Below, in pieces: positions 48,650-58,153 of a stretch of 64,000 nt of DNA. Both the position numbers and the translations under genes were made by a program. The stretch lies in assembly GCF_000185305.1 (NCBI RefSeq), contig NZ_GL622200.1, positions 1 through 64,000 on the forward strand, read 5' to 3'. Position 1 is the stretch's first letter. Every line of letters begins with the position of its first letter. The notes under the pieces are model-generated. The model saw only the letters and a list, made by a program, of their open reading frames with translations, searched no databases and was not told where the DNA came from. The DNA is from Aggregatibacter segnis ATCC 33393. GTDB lineage: Bacteria > Pseudomonadota > Gammaproteobacteria > Enterobacterales > Pasteurellaceae.

Positions 48650-51085
48650 ATGAAAAAAAATAAAATGCGGGTCACAGTCTACGGTTTATTACCGGTCACG
48701 CTAGGTTTGTCAGCAGCAAATGTGGCGCTGGCGGAAGAAAATTTAGAAACTATTACTGTTTCTACGGAATTGGATAATTCTACAAAAGCAAATCATTCCG
48801 AAAAGAAAACCGCTGCGGTGATTCAACAAGAGCTTATTCAAAATAATCGGGATTTAACTCGCTATAGTCCTGATGTTGGAATTGTAGATCAAGGTCGTCA
48901 TCAAAAAGGTTTTACTATTCGCGGTGTAGAGGACAACCGTGTTGGTATCAGTATTGACGGTGTTGCCTTGCCAGATTCGGAAGAAAACTCCCTTTATAAA
49001 CGTTATGGTAACTTGAACACTTCGCGCCAAAGTATCGATCCTGAGCTTGCACGTACCATTGAGATTGCTAAAGGTGGTGATTCCTTCAATCAAGGGAGCG
49101 GCAATATTGGCGGTGGTGTAAATTATCGCACTCTTGAACCGTTTGATATTGTGAGAAACGGACGTAAATTTGGTGCGTTATATCGCACAGGTTATGCCTC
49201 TCGTAATACTGAATGGGTAAATACTGTTGGCGTGGCATATGCCGGAGAACAAGCGGAAGCACTTTTGCTTTATTCCAATCGCCATGGACATGAAATGAAA
49301 AGCGCAGGCGGTTACACCATCCCAGAAGATTCACGCATGACCCGTTATCGCGGTTATGGAAAACAGACTCCTGATGATTCAACGCATCACAATAATAGCT
49401 ACTTAGCTAAGTTTGCCTATCGCTTAAATGATAATCACCGAGTAGGGGCTTCTTACAGCGGTTCACGCAATAAAAATTATATTATTGAAGATTCAGCGGT
49501 AACGTTGTATTCCAGATGGCGAGAGGCGGACGACCGTGCTAAACGAGATACCATCAACGTTTTTTATGAATATTTACCGGACTCAAAAATCATTGCATTA
49601 GTGAAAACTGATGTAGATTATCAAAAAGCACAAACAGCTGCTTATAACTATGAAGGTTATAGAGCACAAGCTGCGACAAGCTATAGCCCAGCTAAACCTG
49701 AGGAGCCGAGCGATAATAATCTTCGTTTCTTCAATACTAAATTTAAACGCATTAATTTTCGTGTAGATAGTCAACCAATTGATTTAGGCACAAGTAGTCA
49801 TACTTTTTCACTTAAAACGGCGGTTTCTGAACGAAAATTTGATATTTTGCATCAAGACTCTGTTTATGTAGATAACAATTATGATGGCGTGAAAGAGTGG
49901 GTGAATTCAAAAGATTCAACAATGATGTACCCGATTAAGACACGTCATTACAATATTTCTCTGCATGATGATATTCAGCTAACACCAGAATGGAAGGCGC
50001 ATTTGGGTCTTCGTTATGATTGGGCTAAATATGCGCAACAAAGTTTGAATGCCTTAGAGTGTAGATTCTGCCGCAAAGCTGCGGATGCTAAATTTCATGA
50101 CATTAGTTGGACGGCAGGTATTGAAAAAATGCTCAATGATGATTGGAAATTAGGTTATAGCATTGGTACAGGTTTCCGTATGCCAAATGCGTCCGAAATG
50201 TATTTTGATTATCGTGACAATGCTGCGGGTGCGTGGATGTCAAATCCTAATCTCAAAGCAGAAAAAAGTTTGACCCAAAATCTTAATTTATTAGGAAAAG
50301 GACGTTTGGGTGAATTATCTTTGACGTTACATCATTCCAGTTATAAAGACTTCCTCGATGAGCAAGAAACATGGGAATACTATAATTACTACGGAAGTAT
50401 GTGGCGTTGGCGCCCGGTTCAACAAATGCAAAACATTGACTCTGCAAAAATTTATGGCGTGGAATTTACCGGCAAACTTAACTTAAATGAAGTTACACCA
50501 ATGCCAAATGGTTGGAAATTATTTGGTTCTTTAGGCTATAGCAAAGGAAGTATGTCTAATGGGGCAAGTTTAATGTCGCTTCAACCAATTAAGGCAATTA
50601 TTGGCTTAGATTATGAACAGCCTGAAGGTAAGTGGGGAATTTTCTCGCGTTTGACTTATCTTGGAGCGAAAAAAGCAAAAGATGCCAAATACATGAAAAA
50701 CTTACCGGAACGTTGCTTGAAAGAAGAGCGTGTGCGTAATCCTTATTATGATTACGGTATCGGTGAAGAGTTTGAAATTAAATGTTCAGAATATTCTCAC
50801 GAAACTGGGTTGGATACGTGGAAACACTTAAATGCTAAAGCGTTTGTATTTGATATGTTTGGTTTCTATAAACCTGCGGAGAATATCACTTTACGTGCAG
50901 GTGTTTATAATATCTTCAATAGAAAATATTACACATGGGACACTTTACGTGGACTAAATAATATTGGTGGTGTAGTAAACTCTGTAGGTTTACGCCCTAA
51001 TGCAACCTATGGTGGTTATCCTGGCCTAGAGCGTTATTATCAACCGGGCAGAAACTTCGCCGCCTCCGTCGAAATTCGCTTCTAA
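48650..51085 (+). CDS. TonB-dependent heme/hemoglobin-type outer-membrane receptor
   Basis: An 811-residue outer-membrane receptor. Signal peptide 1-28 (ends NVALA), then a TonB box (ETITVST). The plug domain has FTIRGVEDNRVGISIDGVALPDS and IEIAKGGDSFNQGSGNIGGGVNY; the barrel ends with FAASVEIRF. The plug and the C-terminal NIFNRKYYTWDTLRGL motif are those of the hemoglobin/transferrin/lactoferrin receptor group. Two cysteine pairs lie in predicted outer loops (ECRFC; ERC...IKC). The ligand is probably heme or a heme protein, but that is inferred. A Fur box is upstream. Confidence 0.9.
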   Translation: MKKNKMRVTVYGLLPVTLGLSAANVALAEENLETITVSTELDNSTKANHSEKKTAAVIQQELIQNNRDLTRYSPDVGIVDQGRHQKGFTIRGVEDNRVGISIDGVALPDSEENSLYKRYGNLNTSRQSIDPELARTIEIAKGGDSFNQGSGNIGGGVNYRTLEPFDIVRNGRKFGALYRTGYASRNTEWVNTVGVAYAGEQAEALLLYSNRHGHEMKSAGGYTIPEDSRMTRYRGYGKQTPDDSTHHNNSYLAKFAYRLNDNHRVGASYSGSRNKNYIIEDSAVTLYSRWREADDRAKRDTINVFYEYLPDSKIIALVKTDVDYQKAQTAAYNYEGYRAQAATSYSPAKPEEPSDNNLRFFNTKFKRINFRVDSQPIDLGTSSHTFSLKTAVSERKFDILHQDSVYVDNNYDGVKEWVNSKDSTMMYPIKTRHYNISLHDDIQLTPEWKAHLGLRYDWAKYAQQSLNALECRFCRKAADAKFHDISWTAGIEKMLNDDWKLGYSIGTGFRMPNASEMYFDYRDNAAGAWMSNPNLKAEKSLTQNLNLLGKGRLGELSLTLHHSSYKDFLDEQETWEYYNYYGSMWRWRPVQQMQNIDSAKIYGVEFTGKLNLNEVTPMPNGWKLFGSLGYSKGSMSNGASLMSLQPIKAIIGLDYEQPEGKWGIFSRLTYLGAKKAKDAKYMKNLPERCLKEERVRNPYYDYGIGEEFEIKCSEYSHETGLDTWKHLNAKAFVFDMFGFYKPAENITLRAGVYNIFNRKYYTWDTLRGLNNIGGVVNSVGLRPNATYGGYPGLERYYQPGRNFAASVEIRF

Positions 51086-51112
51086 CTCAAGCTGAAATTC
51101 ATTATAAAAACA

Positions 51113-51151
51113 GACCGCACTTTGAGCATTTCAAAGTGCGGTCAATTTTTT
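51113..51151. terminator. Bidirectional uptake-sequence terminator, receptor/aphA
   Basis: GACCGCACTTTGA (51113-51125) and TCAAAGTGCGGTC (51131-51143) form a 13-pair stem followed by a T-run, between convergent genes. Confidence 0.9.
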
Positions 51152-51167
51152 ATATGTTTTTTAAAAA

Positions 51168-51875
51168 TTAATAGCTTGAGTTAATTAACACTTCTTCACC
51201 ATATCCGCCAAGGGTTGGCATTGGTTGGTAAGTGGAGTTAGCAGCGCGCATGAGGCGGATGCCACGAACGCCGGCTTCTTTGGCGGCAAGAATATCGTCG
51301 TCACTGTCACCGTAGTGAATAGTAACTTTGTGTTCGATAATGCCAGGGGTTTTGTTGTATTTGGTGGTAAGCTCACGTCCGCCCATGAATTCAACCGGGT
51401 GCATGTCTTTAATATTGAAGGCTTTTTGTAATACTGGGGTAACGCCATCTTTATCGCCGGCAGTGCGTCCGGTGATGAAATAAATTTGGTCGCCACGGGC
51501 TTGGTGCATATTAATTAAATCTATGGCAATTTGTTTTGGAATGGAATATTGGTCACAACCGGCATTCACTTCATTCCAGAAATCTTGGTTTTTTAAGTAA
51601 TCATGTTTGCCCGGAGAATATTTTTGTTGTCCGTGATAAAAACAAGGACTACTGAATAGCACGGTATCGTCAATATCAAAACTTACATTGATCGGTGCTT
51701 TACCTTCCAATTCTTTTTTCAGTTGCTCAACGGAAATCCAGTGGATTGGTTGTTCCACGAGCATTTCACGGGCATTGGTACCTTGATTGGTGTAAGGTTC
51801 GGTTTTGGCCGCCATGGCGGGAATTGCTGCCGCGGTTAAAAGGGCGACAAGAGAAAGTTTAACAAGATTTTTCAT
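51168..51875 (-). CDS. aphA: Class B acid phosphatase AphA
   Basis: Periplasmic, metal-dependent phosphatase of the DDDD superfamily that removes phosphate from nucleotides and other monoesters; in V-factor-dependent relatives such enzymes help use NAD precursors. Signal peptide MKNLVKLSLVALLTAAAIPAMA. The nucleophile motif is SFDIDDTVLFSSPCF, motif II YFITGRT, and the last motif HYGDSDDDILAAKEAG. Length 235 (E. coli 237). A CRP-like site lies about 95 bases upstream. Confidence 0.95.
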   Translation of the reverse strand: MKNLVKLSLVALLTAAAIPAMAAKTEPYTNQGTNAREMLVEQPIHWISVEQLKKELEGKAPINVSFDIDDTVLFSSPCFYHGQQKYSPGKHDYLKNQDFWNEVNAGCDQYSIPKQIAIDLINMHQARGDQIYFITGRTAGDKDGVTPVLQKAFNIKDMHPVEFMGGRELTTKYNKTPGIIEHKVTIHYGDSDDDILAAKEAGVRGIRLMRAANSTYQPMPTLGGYGEEVLINSSY

Positions 51876-51968
51876 TGTGACTCCTGATGAGATTGTGAAT
51901 ATATCGGCGGCAATCCTACCTTTTTTGTTCTATTAAGCAATTTCAAGCAATCGTTTGCTATACAAAAT

Positions 51969-51984
51969 TCTGACCGTGATCACA
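51969..51984. promoter_or_regulatory. Candidate CRP site upstream of aphA
   Basis: TCTGA-CCGTGA-TCACA matches nine of ten core bases (read on the minus strand TGTGA-N6-TCAGA). It lies 94 bases upstream of aphA and 111 bases upstream of hslV. Confidence 0.5.
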
Positions 51985-52094
51985 TTTTTATTATGTGATT
52001 GGTGAATAAATGACCAATATTATTTTTCCCCTTGAATTCCCCCTAAATTACCTCAATATAACCTCCACATTTTCCATTTTTAAAGGATAGCATT

Positions 52095-52622
52095 ATGACT
52101 ACGATTGTAAGTGTACGTCGCAACGGCAAAGTGGTTGTCGGCGGTGACGGACAGGTTTCCCTTGGCAATACGGTGATGAAAGGTAACGCGCGCAAAGTGC
52201 GTCGTTTGTATAACGGCAAAGTGTTGGCAGGTTTTGCGGGCGGCACGGCAGATGCCTTTACATTGTTTGAGCTTTTTGAGCGTAAATTAGAAATGCACCA
52301 AGGGCATTTATTGAAAAGTGCGGTGGAATTGGCAAAAGATTGGCGCACCGATCGTGCGTTGCGTAAATTGGAAGCGATGTTAATCGTCGCGGATGAAAAA
52401 GAAAGCCTGATCATTACCGGTATCGGCGATGTAGTACAACCGGAAGAAGATCAGATTCTTGCTATCGGCTCTGGTGGCAACTATGCCTTATCTGCCGCCC
52501 GTGCGTTGGTGGAAAACACTGAGTTGTCGGCGCGTGAAATTGTAGAAAAATCTCTCAAAATTGCCGGTGAAATTTGCGTGTTCACCAACACCAATTTCAC
52601 TATTGAAGAATTGCCGAATTAA
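52095..52622 (+). CDS. hslV: ATP-dependent protease subunit HslV
   Basis: Proteasome-like peptidase ring of the HslUV protease. After removal of Met1 the N-terminal threonine is the nucleophile ([20 protein letters not shown]). [21 protein letters not shown] is also conserved. Length 175 (E. coli 176). It starts an hslVU operon 20 bases before hslU, with AAAGGATAG as ribosome-binding site. Confidence 0.97.
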   Translation: MTTIVSVRRNGKVVVGGDGQVSLGNTVMKGNARKVRRLYNGKVLAGFAGGTADAFTLFELFERKLEMHQGHLLKSAVELAKDWRTDRALRKLEAMLIVADEKESLIITGIGDVVQPEEDQILAIGSGGNYALSAARALVENTELSAREIVEKSLKIAGEICVFTNTNFTIEELPN

Positions 52623-52642
52623 AAATTTATAAGGAATAAACC

Positions 52643-53974
52643 ATGTCTGAAATGACACCTCGTGAAATAGTTTCTGAATTAGATCAACATATTATCGGTC
52701 AAAGCGACGCCAAGCGCGCAGTAGCAATTGCCCTAAGAAACCGTTGGCGCAGAATGCAGCTGCAAGAGCCAATGCGCCATGAAGTGACCCCGAAAAATAT
52801 TCTTATGATTGGGCCGACTGGCGTGGGGAAAACCGAAATTGCCCGCCGTTTGGCAAAATTAGCCAATGCGCCGTTCATTAAAGTAGAAGCCACTAAATTT
52901 ACCGAAGTAGGTTATGTGGGCAAAGAAGTGGATTCCATTATTCGCGATTTAACCGACAGCGCCATGAAATTGGTGCGCCAACAGGAAATCGTCAAAAATC
53001 GTGCTAAAGCAGAAGAAGCGGCAGAAGAGCGAATTTTAGATGCCTTATTGCCTGCAGCGAAGAACCAATGGGGCGAAGTGGAAAACCGTGATAGTCAAAG
53101 CAACACCCGTCAGATTTTCCGTAAGAAACTACGCGAAGGTCAGTTAGACGATAAAGAAGTGGAAATCGATGTCGCAGGTGTATCTATGGGCGTGGAAATT
53201 ATGGCACCTCCGGGCATGGAAGACATGACGAGTCAATTACAATCCATGTTCGAGAATCTTTCCGGTAGCCAAACTAAAAAACGTAAAATGAAAATTAAGG
53301 ATGCGTTAAAAACCTTAATTGACGATGAAGCGGCGAAACTGGTGAACCCGGAAGAGTTGAAACAAAAAGCCATTGATGCGGTGGAGCAAAACGGCATCGT
53401 GTTTATCGATGAAATCGACAAAATTTGTAAGAAAGGCGAATACAGCGGTGCGGATGTTTCCCGCGAAGGTGTGCAACGTGATTTATTGCCGTTAGTGGAA
53501 GGTTCAACCGTCAACACCAAACACGGTATGGTGAAAACCGATCACATTTTGTTTATCGCTTCCGGTGCGTTCCAAGTGGCACGCCCGTCAGATTTAATCC
53601 CGGAATTACAAGGCCGTTTGCCGATTCGTGTGGAACTTTCTGCACTCACTGCCGAGGATTTCGAGCGTATTCTGACTGAGCCGAATGCCTCTTTAACCGA
53701 GCAATACAAAGCCTTAATGGCAACGGAAGGGGTGAATATTGAATTTACTCAAGACGCCATTAAGAAAATCGCCGAAGCGGCATTTCGTGTCAACGAAAAG
53801 ACCGAAAATATCGGTGCGCGCCGTTTACATACGGTAATGGAGCGCTTAATGGATAAAATTTCTTTCAACGCCAGCGACATGGATGGTCAAACCGTGAACA
53901 TTGATGCCGCATATGTCACTGAAGCCTTGGGTGAGGTGATCGAGAACGAAGATTTAAGCCGTTTCATTCTGTAA
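52643..53974 (+). CDS. hslU: ATP-dependent protease ATPase subunit HslU
   Basis: AAA+ unfoldase that feeds HslV. Walker A is [14 protein letters not shown] (about residue 60), the inserted I-domain spans about 110-240, Walker B is VFIDEIDKI, the arginine finger region is [12 protein letters not shown], and the C-terminal end LSRFIL is the tail that docks into HslV. Length 443 residues (E. coli 443). Confidence 0.98.
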   Translation: MSEMTPREIVSELDQHIIGQSDAKRAVAIALRNRWRRMQLQEPMRHEVTPKNILMIGPTGVGKTEIARRLAKLANAPFIKVEATKFTEVGYVGKEVDSIIRDLTDSAMKLVRQQEIVKNRAKAEEAAEERILDALLPAAKNQWGEVENRDSQSNTRQIFRKKLREGQLDDKEVEIDVAGVSMGVEIMAPPGMEDMTSQLQSMFENLSGSQTKKRKMKIKDALKTLIDDEAAKLVNPEELKQKAIDAVEQNGIVFIDEIDKICKKGEYSGADVSREGVQRDLLPLVEGSTVNTKHGMVKTDHILFIASGAFQVARPSDLIPELQGRLPIRVELSALTAEDFERILTEPNASLTEQYKALMATEGVNIEFTQDAIKKIAEAAFRVNEKTENIGARRLHTVMERLMDKISFNASDMDGQTVNIDAAYVTEALGEVIENEDLSRFIL

Positions 53975-53990
53975 TTTTTTCTTGGTTATG

Positions 53991-54020
53991 AAGGCACGAT
54001 AAACATCGTGCCTTTTGTTT
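53991..54020 (+). terminator. Terminator of hslVU
   Basis: AAGGCACGAT-AAAC-ATCGTGCCTT is a ten-pair stem followed by TTGTTTTC, 17 bases after the hslU stop. Confidence 0.88.
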
Positions 54021-54111
54021 TCTTAAGTGCGGTGGGTTTTTAGAAAGTTTTTGTAGTTGCAAGGTAAGTTGTTTACAATGAGCCCATCTTTTCATCAGCT
54101 TGAGTGTCATT

Positions 54112-54855
54112 ATGCAAATAAAAAAATACCTTGCCGCATTATTATTAGGCTCCGTATTATTAACCGGATGTTCTTCTTCTATCGATCCGCAAACCGGCGA
54201 ACGTAAAGACGTCTTAGAAGGGTTTAACCGCACAATGTGGGATTTCAACTATCACGTTGCTGACCCTTATGTGTTGAAACCGTTAGCTAAGGGCTGGAAA
54301 AACTATGTGCCAAGTCCGGTGCGTACCGGTGTCATTAATGTGGCGGATAACCTTGATGAACCGGCAAGTTTTGCCAACCGTTTGATTCAAGGTGATTTTA
54401 AGCAGGCACTCATTCATTTTAACCGTTTCTGGATTAACACGATTTTCGGATTGGGTGGTTTAATTGATGTGGCAAGTTATAGCGATCCGTTGAAAAAACA
54501 AGGCGATAACCGTTTTGGTGATACGTTAGGGCGCTATGGTGTTGGAACCGGTCCTTATGTGATGTTGCCGTTATATGGTGCCGCAACACCGCGCCAAGAC
54601 ATTGGTAATCTGGCGGATACGACTTATCCAATGCTTTCCTTGCTTGGTCCTTGGGGCTTCTTAAAAGCCGGTTTGCAAGGCATTGATACGCGTGCGAAAT
54701 TGATGGATAAAGAAGCGCTATTGGATCAGGCACAAGATCCGTACCTCACTTTCCGTGAAGCTTATTTCCAACATTTGGAACAACGCATCAACGGCGATAA
54801 AGAGAAAAAAGCGGATCCGGTTTTATCAAACGATATTCTCAACCAAATTGATTAA
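54112..54855 (+). CDS. mlaA: Intermembrane phospholipid transport lipoprotein MlaA (VacJ)
   Basis: Outer-membrane lipoprotein that removes phospholipid from the outer leaflet and passes it to the Mla pathway. The lipoprotein signal is MQIKKYLAALLLGSVLLTGC (Cys20). The conserved body includes GFNRTMWDFNYHVADPYVLKPLAKGW, RFWINTIFGLGGLIDVAS and FGDTLGRYGVGTGPYVMLPL. Length 247 from the ATG at 54112; a TTG start upstream is less likely. It is followed after 13 bases by yfbU. Confidence 0.95.
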   Translation: MQIKKYLAALLLGSVLLTGCSSSIDPQTGERKDVLEGFNRTMWDFNYHVADPYVLKPLAKGWKNYVPSPVRTGVINVADNLDEPASFANRLIQGDFKQALIHFNRFWINTIFGLGGLIDVASYSDPLKKQGDNRFGDTLGRYGVGTGPYVMLPLYGAATPRQDIGNLADTTYPMLSLLGPWGFLKAGLQGIDTRAKLMDKEALLDQAQDPYLTFREAYFQHLEQRINGDKEKKADPVLSNDILNQID

Positions 54856-54868
54856 TAGGAGAGCGGTT

Positions 54869-55363
54869 ATGGAAATGTCATCTACCCAACGTTTAATTTT
54901 AGTTAACCAATATAAATTAATGGCGTTATTAGACCCGACCAATGCAGCAAAATACCAACGTTTAGAAGCCATTGTAAAAGGTGGGTTCAGCTTGGAATTG
55001 CATGAATTGGACAATGAGTTTTCAGTGATTTCGGAAGAAGAATGCCGCACGGTATTGGATACGTTGGAAATGTACAAAGCGTTGCAAATTTCCTATAACA
55101 ATTTGAGTGATAAATCCGAATTGAGCGAACACCGATTACAGTTCGTTGGTTACTGCGCTGTGCGTGAGAAAAAATACCTTAACTATCTTCGTTTCATCAC
55201 AAGCGTAGAAGGAAAATATCAGGAATTTATGCGTTGTGAACACGGTTGCGATTCCCAAACGCCAATGAGAGACAAATATTCTCGCATGATCGATGCGTGG
55301 AAAGCATGCCCGCATGAATATCATTTAAGCATGGCGGAAATCAAGAATATCTTGAACGCTTAA
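54869..55363 (+). CDS. yfbU: YfbU family protein
   Basis: Conserved cytoplasmic protein of unknown role; E. coli YfbU has been linked to cell death. The start at 54869 (MEMSSTQRLILVNQYKLM) follows TAGGAGAG and gives exactly 164 residues, the same as E. coli. A start further upstream would overlap mlaA in another frame and is not supported. The sequence is mostly helical with conserved cysteines near the end (RCEHGCDSQ). Confidence 0.92.
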   Translation: MEMSSTQRLILVNQYKLMALLDPTNAAKYQRLEAIVKGGFSLELHELDNEFSVISEEECRTVLDTLEMYKALQISYNNLSDKSELSEHRLQFVGYCAVREKKYLNYLRFITSVEGKYQEFMRCEHGCDSQTPMRDKYSRMIDAWKACPHEYHLSMAEIKNILNA

Positions 55364-55386
55364 TTTTTAAAAACACCGCAAAAATA

Positions 55387-55421
55387 AACCGCACTTTAGT
55401 GACTAAAGTGCGGTTGTTTTT
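55387..55421. terminator. Bidirectional uptake-sequence terminator, yfbU/gpmA
   Basis: AACCGCACTTTAGT and ACTAAAGTGCGGTT pair across a one- to two-base loop with T-run after and A-rich bases before, between convergent genes. Confidence 0.88.
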
Positions 55422-55442
55422 TATGGTGAATGTTATTTGGTA

Positions 55443-56126
55443 TTACAAATAAGATTTTTCAATCACTTTCAAGTTGTCATCTAATTTATACACCAACGGC
55501 TGACCGGTTGGGATTTCTAAATCCATGATATCCGCATCGGAAATGCCTTCAATGTGTTTTGCAAGTGCGCGTAGAGAGTTACCGTGCGCAACCACTAAAA
55601 CACGTTTACCGCTTAATAATGCCGGCGCGATTTGGTCTTCCCAGAATGGAAGTACACGCTCTAAGGTCACTTTTAAGTTTTCGCCATCCGGAATAACGTC
55701 AGCCGGCAAATGTGCGTAACGACGGTCATTGTGGGCAGAATTCGGGTCTTTCGGATCTAATAATGGTGGTAATGTGTCGTAAGAACGGCGCCAAATGTGA
55801 ACTTGCTCATCACCGTATTTTTCGGCAGTGGCTTTTTTGTCTAAGCCTTGTAGTTCACCGTAGTGACGTTCGTTTAAACGCCAGTTTTTCACTTGTGGAA
55901 TCCATAATTGGTGAGATTCTTCCAACACGATATTACAGGTTTTGATCGCACGAGTGAGGACGGAGGTGAAAGCAATGTCGAATTCAAAACCGGCATTCAA
56001 TAATTTTTGACCTGCAGTTTTGGCTTCTTCCACGCCGCGCTCGGTCAAATTGACATCGCGCCAACCGGTAAATAAGTTTTTTGCATTCCATTCACTGAAG
56101 CCGTGACGAATAAAAACTAATTCCAT
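55443..56126 (-). CDS. gpmA: 2,3-bisphosphoglycerate-dependent phosphoglycerate mutase
   Basis: Glycolytic enzyme that interconverts 3- and 2-phosphoglycerate. The phospho-histidine is in [19 protein letters not shown], with conserved [15 protein letters not shown] and [15 protein letters not shown]. Length 227, the short dPGM form (E. coli 250). ATTAGGAGAC-type bases precede the start. A minus-strand hairpin terminator lies about 150 bases upstream of its start. Confidence 0.96.
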   Translation of the reverse strand: MELVFIRHGFSEWNAKNLFTGWRDVNLTERGVEEAKTAGQKLLNAGFEFDIAFTSVLTRAIKTCNIVLEESHQLWIPQVKNWRLNERHYGELQGLDKKATAEKYGDEQVHIWRRSYDTLPPLLDPKDPNSAHNDRRYAHLPADVIPDGENLKVTLERVLPFWEDQIAPALLSGKRVLVVAHGNSLRALAKHIEGISDADIMDLEIPTGQPLVYKLDDNLKVIEKSYL

Positions 56127-56272
56127 AATAAGTCTCCTAGATTAATTAAAAAAACTGCTTCAGTTATAGCAAAAAAACGCTTTTTTATAAAGGAAAAACT
56201 CGTTTATTTTCCACCGCACTTTTGCGTCAAAATGGCATCTTTCGCAAGGTTTTTTTCGCACGTCTTTTTCAT

Positions 56273-56297
56273 AAAAAAAGAGGCAACCGATTGCCTT
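56273..56297 (-). terminator. Orphan minus-strand terminator upstream of gpmA
   Basis: Read on the minus strand, AGGCAA-TCGG-TTGCCT is followed by CTTTTTTT. It faces into the gpmA leader, while the plus-strand gene on the other side starts at 56419 and reads away. No gene ends here, so it is either an attenuator for gpmA or the end of a short RNA from about 56390. Confidence 0.65.
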
Positions 56298-56306
56298 CGG
56301 TGAATC

Positions 56307-56322
56307 TGTGAAATAGATCAAA
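56307..56322. promoter_or_regulatory. Candidate CRP site upstream of the phosphohexomutase gene
   Basis: TGTGA-AATAGA-TCAAA matches eight of ten core bases of the CRP consensus and lies 97 bases before the hexomutase start. Confidence 0.45.
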
Positions 56323-56418
56323 ATACAGGGAATTAATCGGAAATAAACGTTCCCATCACAGCGCTTTTTAGATAGGCTAGAGGGAGTTTTTCAATTATTC
56401 ATGTTACAAGGAGTCACT

Positions 56419-58077
56419 ATGTCAGCACTTTTTGAGATGGCACAAAATTGGTTAAACCAAGATCCGGACGCTGAAACGCACGCAGAATTAACCGCACTTT
56501 TAAGCGCGGCAAAAGGTGGCGATGCAAAAGCGGAAGCTGAACTTGCTGCCCGTTTTGACGGACGTTTACAATTCGGTACCGCCGGTTTACGCGGTCGTCT
56601 GCAAGCCGGTTCTATGGGGATGAATCGCGTGTTGGTGGCGCAAGCTGCCGGCGGATTGGCTGAGTATTTAAAAGGGTATGACAAACAGCCTTCCATCGTG
56701 ATTGGCTATGACGGCCGTAAAAACTCCGATATATTTGCGCGCGATACAGCTGAAATCATGGCTGGCGCCGGCATTAAAGCCTATTTATTACCACGCAAAT
56801 TACCAACACCGGTGTTGGCTTACGCCATTCAATATTTTGATACTACCGCAGGCGTCATGGTGACAGCCAGCCACAATCCACCGGAAGATAACGGCTATAA
56901 AGTTTATTTAGGCAAAGCTAACGGTGGTGGACAAATCGTTTCTCCGGCAGACAAAGACATTGCGGCGTTAATTGATAAAGTCGCGGCAGGCAGTGTGAAA
57001 GATTTACCGCGCAGCCAAGATTACGTCGTGTTAGATGACACTGTGGTGGATGCTTATATTGCGAAAACGGCTGCGCTTGCGAAAGAACCACAAACCGACA
57101 TTAACTACGTTTATACCGCCATGCACGGCGTGGGTTATGAAGTGTTGAGCAAAACGTTGACAAAAGCGGGCTTACCACAACCGCACATCGTTGCTGAACA
57201 AGTCTGGCCGGATGGTACTTTCCCAACCGTGAACTTCCCTAACCCGGAAGAAAAAGGCGCGTTAGATTTAGCGATTCAAGTCGCAAAAGCACACAATGCC
57301 GAATTTATTATTGCGAATGACCCGGATGCTGACCGTTTAGCGGTGGCAGTGCCGGATGCTGAAGGCAACTGGAAACCATTGCACGGCAACGTGGTGGGTT
57401 GCTTTTTAGGTTGGTATTTGGCGAAACAATATCAAGCACAAGGTAAAAAAGGAGTATTGGCTTGTTCCCTCGTGTCCTCGCCTGCCTTGGCAGAGATTGC
57501 GAAACGTTATGGTTTTGAATCCCAAGAAACCCTTACCGGCTTCAAATATATCGGCAAAGTTCAAGGCTTGTTATTCGGTTTTGAAGAAGCATTGGGTTAC
57601 TTGGTGGATCCGGACAAAGTACGTGATAAAGACGGTATTTCAGCCGCTATCGTGTTCTTGGATTTAGTGCGTAGCTTGAAAAAACAAGGCAAAACCTTGG
57701 CAGATTATGCAGAGGAATTCACCAAAGAATTTGGCGCTTATGTGAGCGGACAAATTTCTATTCGTGTGAGTGATTTGTCAGAAATCGGCAAATTAATGAC
57801 CGCACTTCGCAATAACCCGCCAAGCCAAATCGGTGGTTTCAATGTGGCACAATTTATCGACCACACCAAAACCGACCGTCAAAGCGACATTTTGGTCTTT
57901 GTTTTGGAAAACGGCAGCCGTCTTATTGCGCGTCCGTCCGGTACTGAACCGAAAATCAAGTTCTATCTTGATGCGCGTGGTACCGATCCGAAAAATGCCG
58001 ATCACGTGTTGGAGGAATTCGATGCGGCAGTTCGCGCGATTTTACGTCAAGAAGCGTATGGTAAGCAGGATTGCTAA
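56419..58077 (+). CDS. Phosphoglucomutase/phosphomannomutase (PGM2-type phosphohexomutase)
   Basis: Alpha-D-phosphohexomutase moving phosphate between C1 and C6 of a sugar. The phosphoserine loop is VTASHNPPEDNGYKVY; the metal loop is NDPDADRLAV; the sugar loop is GFEEALGYLV; the phosphate-binding end is RPSGTEPKIKFYL. Start at 56419 follows AAGGAG. Length 552, with the long N-terminal extension of the PGM2/YhxB subgroup rather than E. coli Pgm or ManB. Which hexose is preferred cannot be told from sequence. Confidence 0.92.
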   Translation: MSALFEMAQNWLNQDPDAETHAELTALLSAAKGGDAKAEAELAARFDGRLQFGTAGLRGRLQAGSMGMNRVLVAQAAGGLAEYLKGYDKQPSIVIGYDGRKNSDIFARDTAEIMAGAGIKAYLLPRKLPTPVLAYAIQYFDTTAGVMVTASHNPPEDNGYKVYLGKANGGGQIVSPADKDIAALIDKVAAGSVKDLPRSQDYVVLDDTVVDAYIAKTAALAKEPQTDINYVYTAMHGVGYEVLSKTLTKAGLPQPHIVAEQVWPDGTFPTVNFPNPEEKGALDLAIQVAKAHNAEFIIANDPDADRLAVAVPDAEGNWKPLHGNVVGCFLGWYLAKQYQAQGKKGVLACSLVSSPALAEIAKRYGFESQETLTGFKYIGKVQGLLFGFEEALGYLVDPDKVRDKDGISAAIVFLDLVRSLKKQGKTLADYAEEFTKEFGAYVSGQISIRVSDLSEIGKLMTALRNNPPSQIGGFNVAQFIDHTKTDRQSDILVFVLENGSRLIARPSGTEPKIKFYLDARGTDPKNADHVLEEFDAAVRAILRQEAYGKQDC

Positions 58078-58100
58078 TCAGCCCGACTAACGAGAAATAA

Positions 58101-58137
58101 AAAACGGTATTCTTATCTAAGAATACCGTTTTCTTTT
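58101..58137. terminator. Bidirectional terminator, hexomutase/yedI
   Basis: AAAACGGTATTCTTA-TC-TAAGAATACCGTTTT is a perfect 15-pair stem with T-rich bases beyond on the plus strand and A-rich bases before, between convergent genes. Confidence 0.93.
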
Positions 58138-58153
58138 GGAAAGTGCGGTGGAT

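Noticed and set aside
54755-54868. N-terminal extension of yfbU overlapping mlaA
   Set aside because: The ATG at 54869 has a good ribosome-binding site and gives the exact E. coli length.
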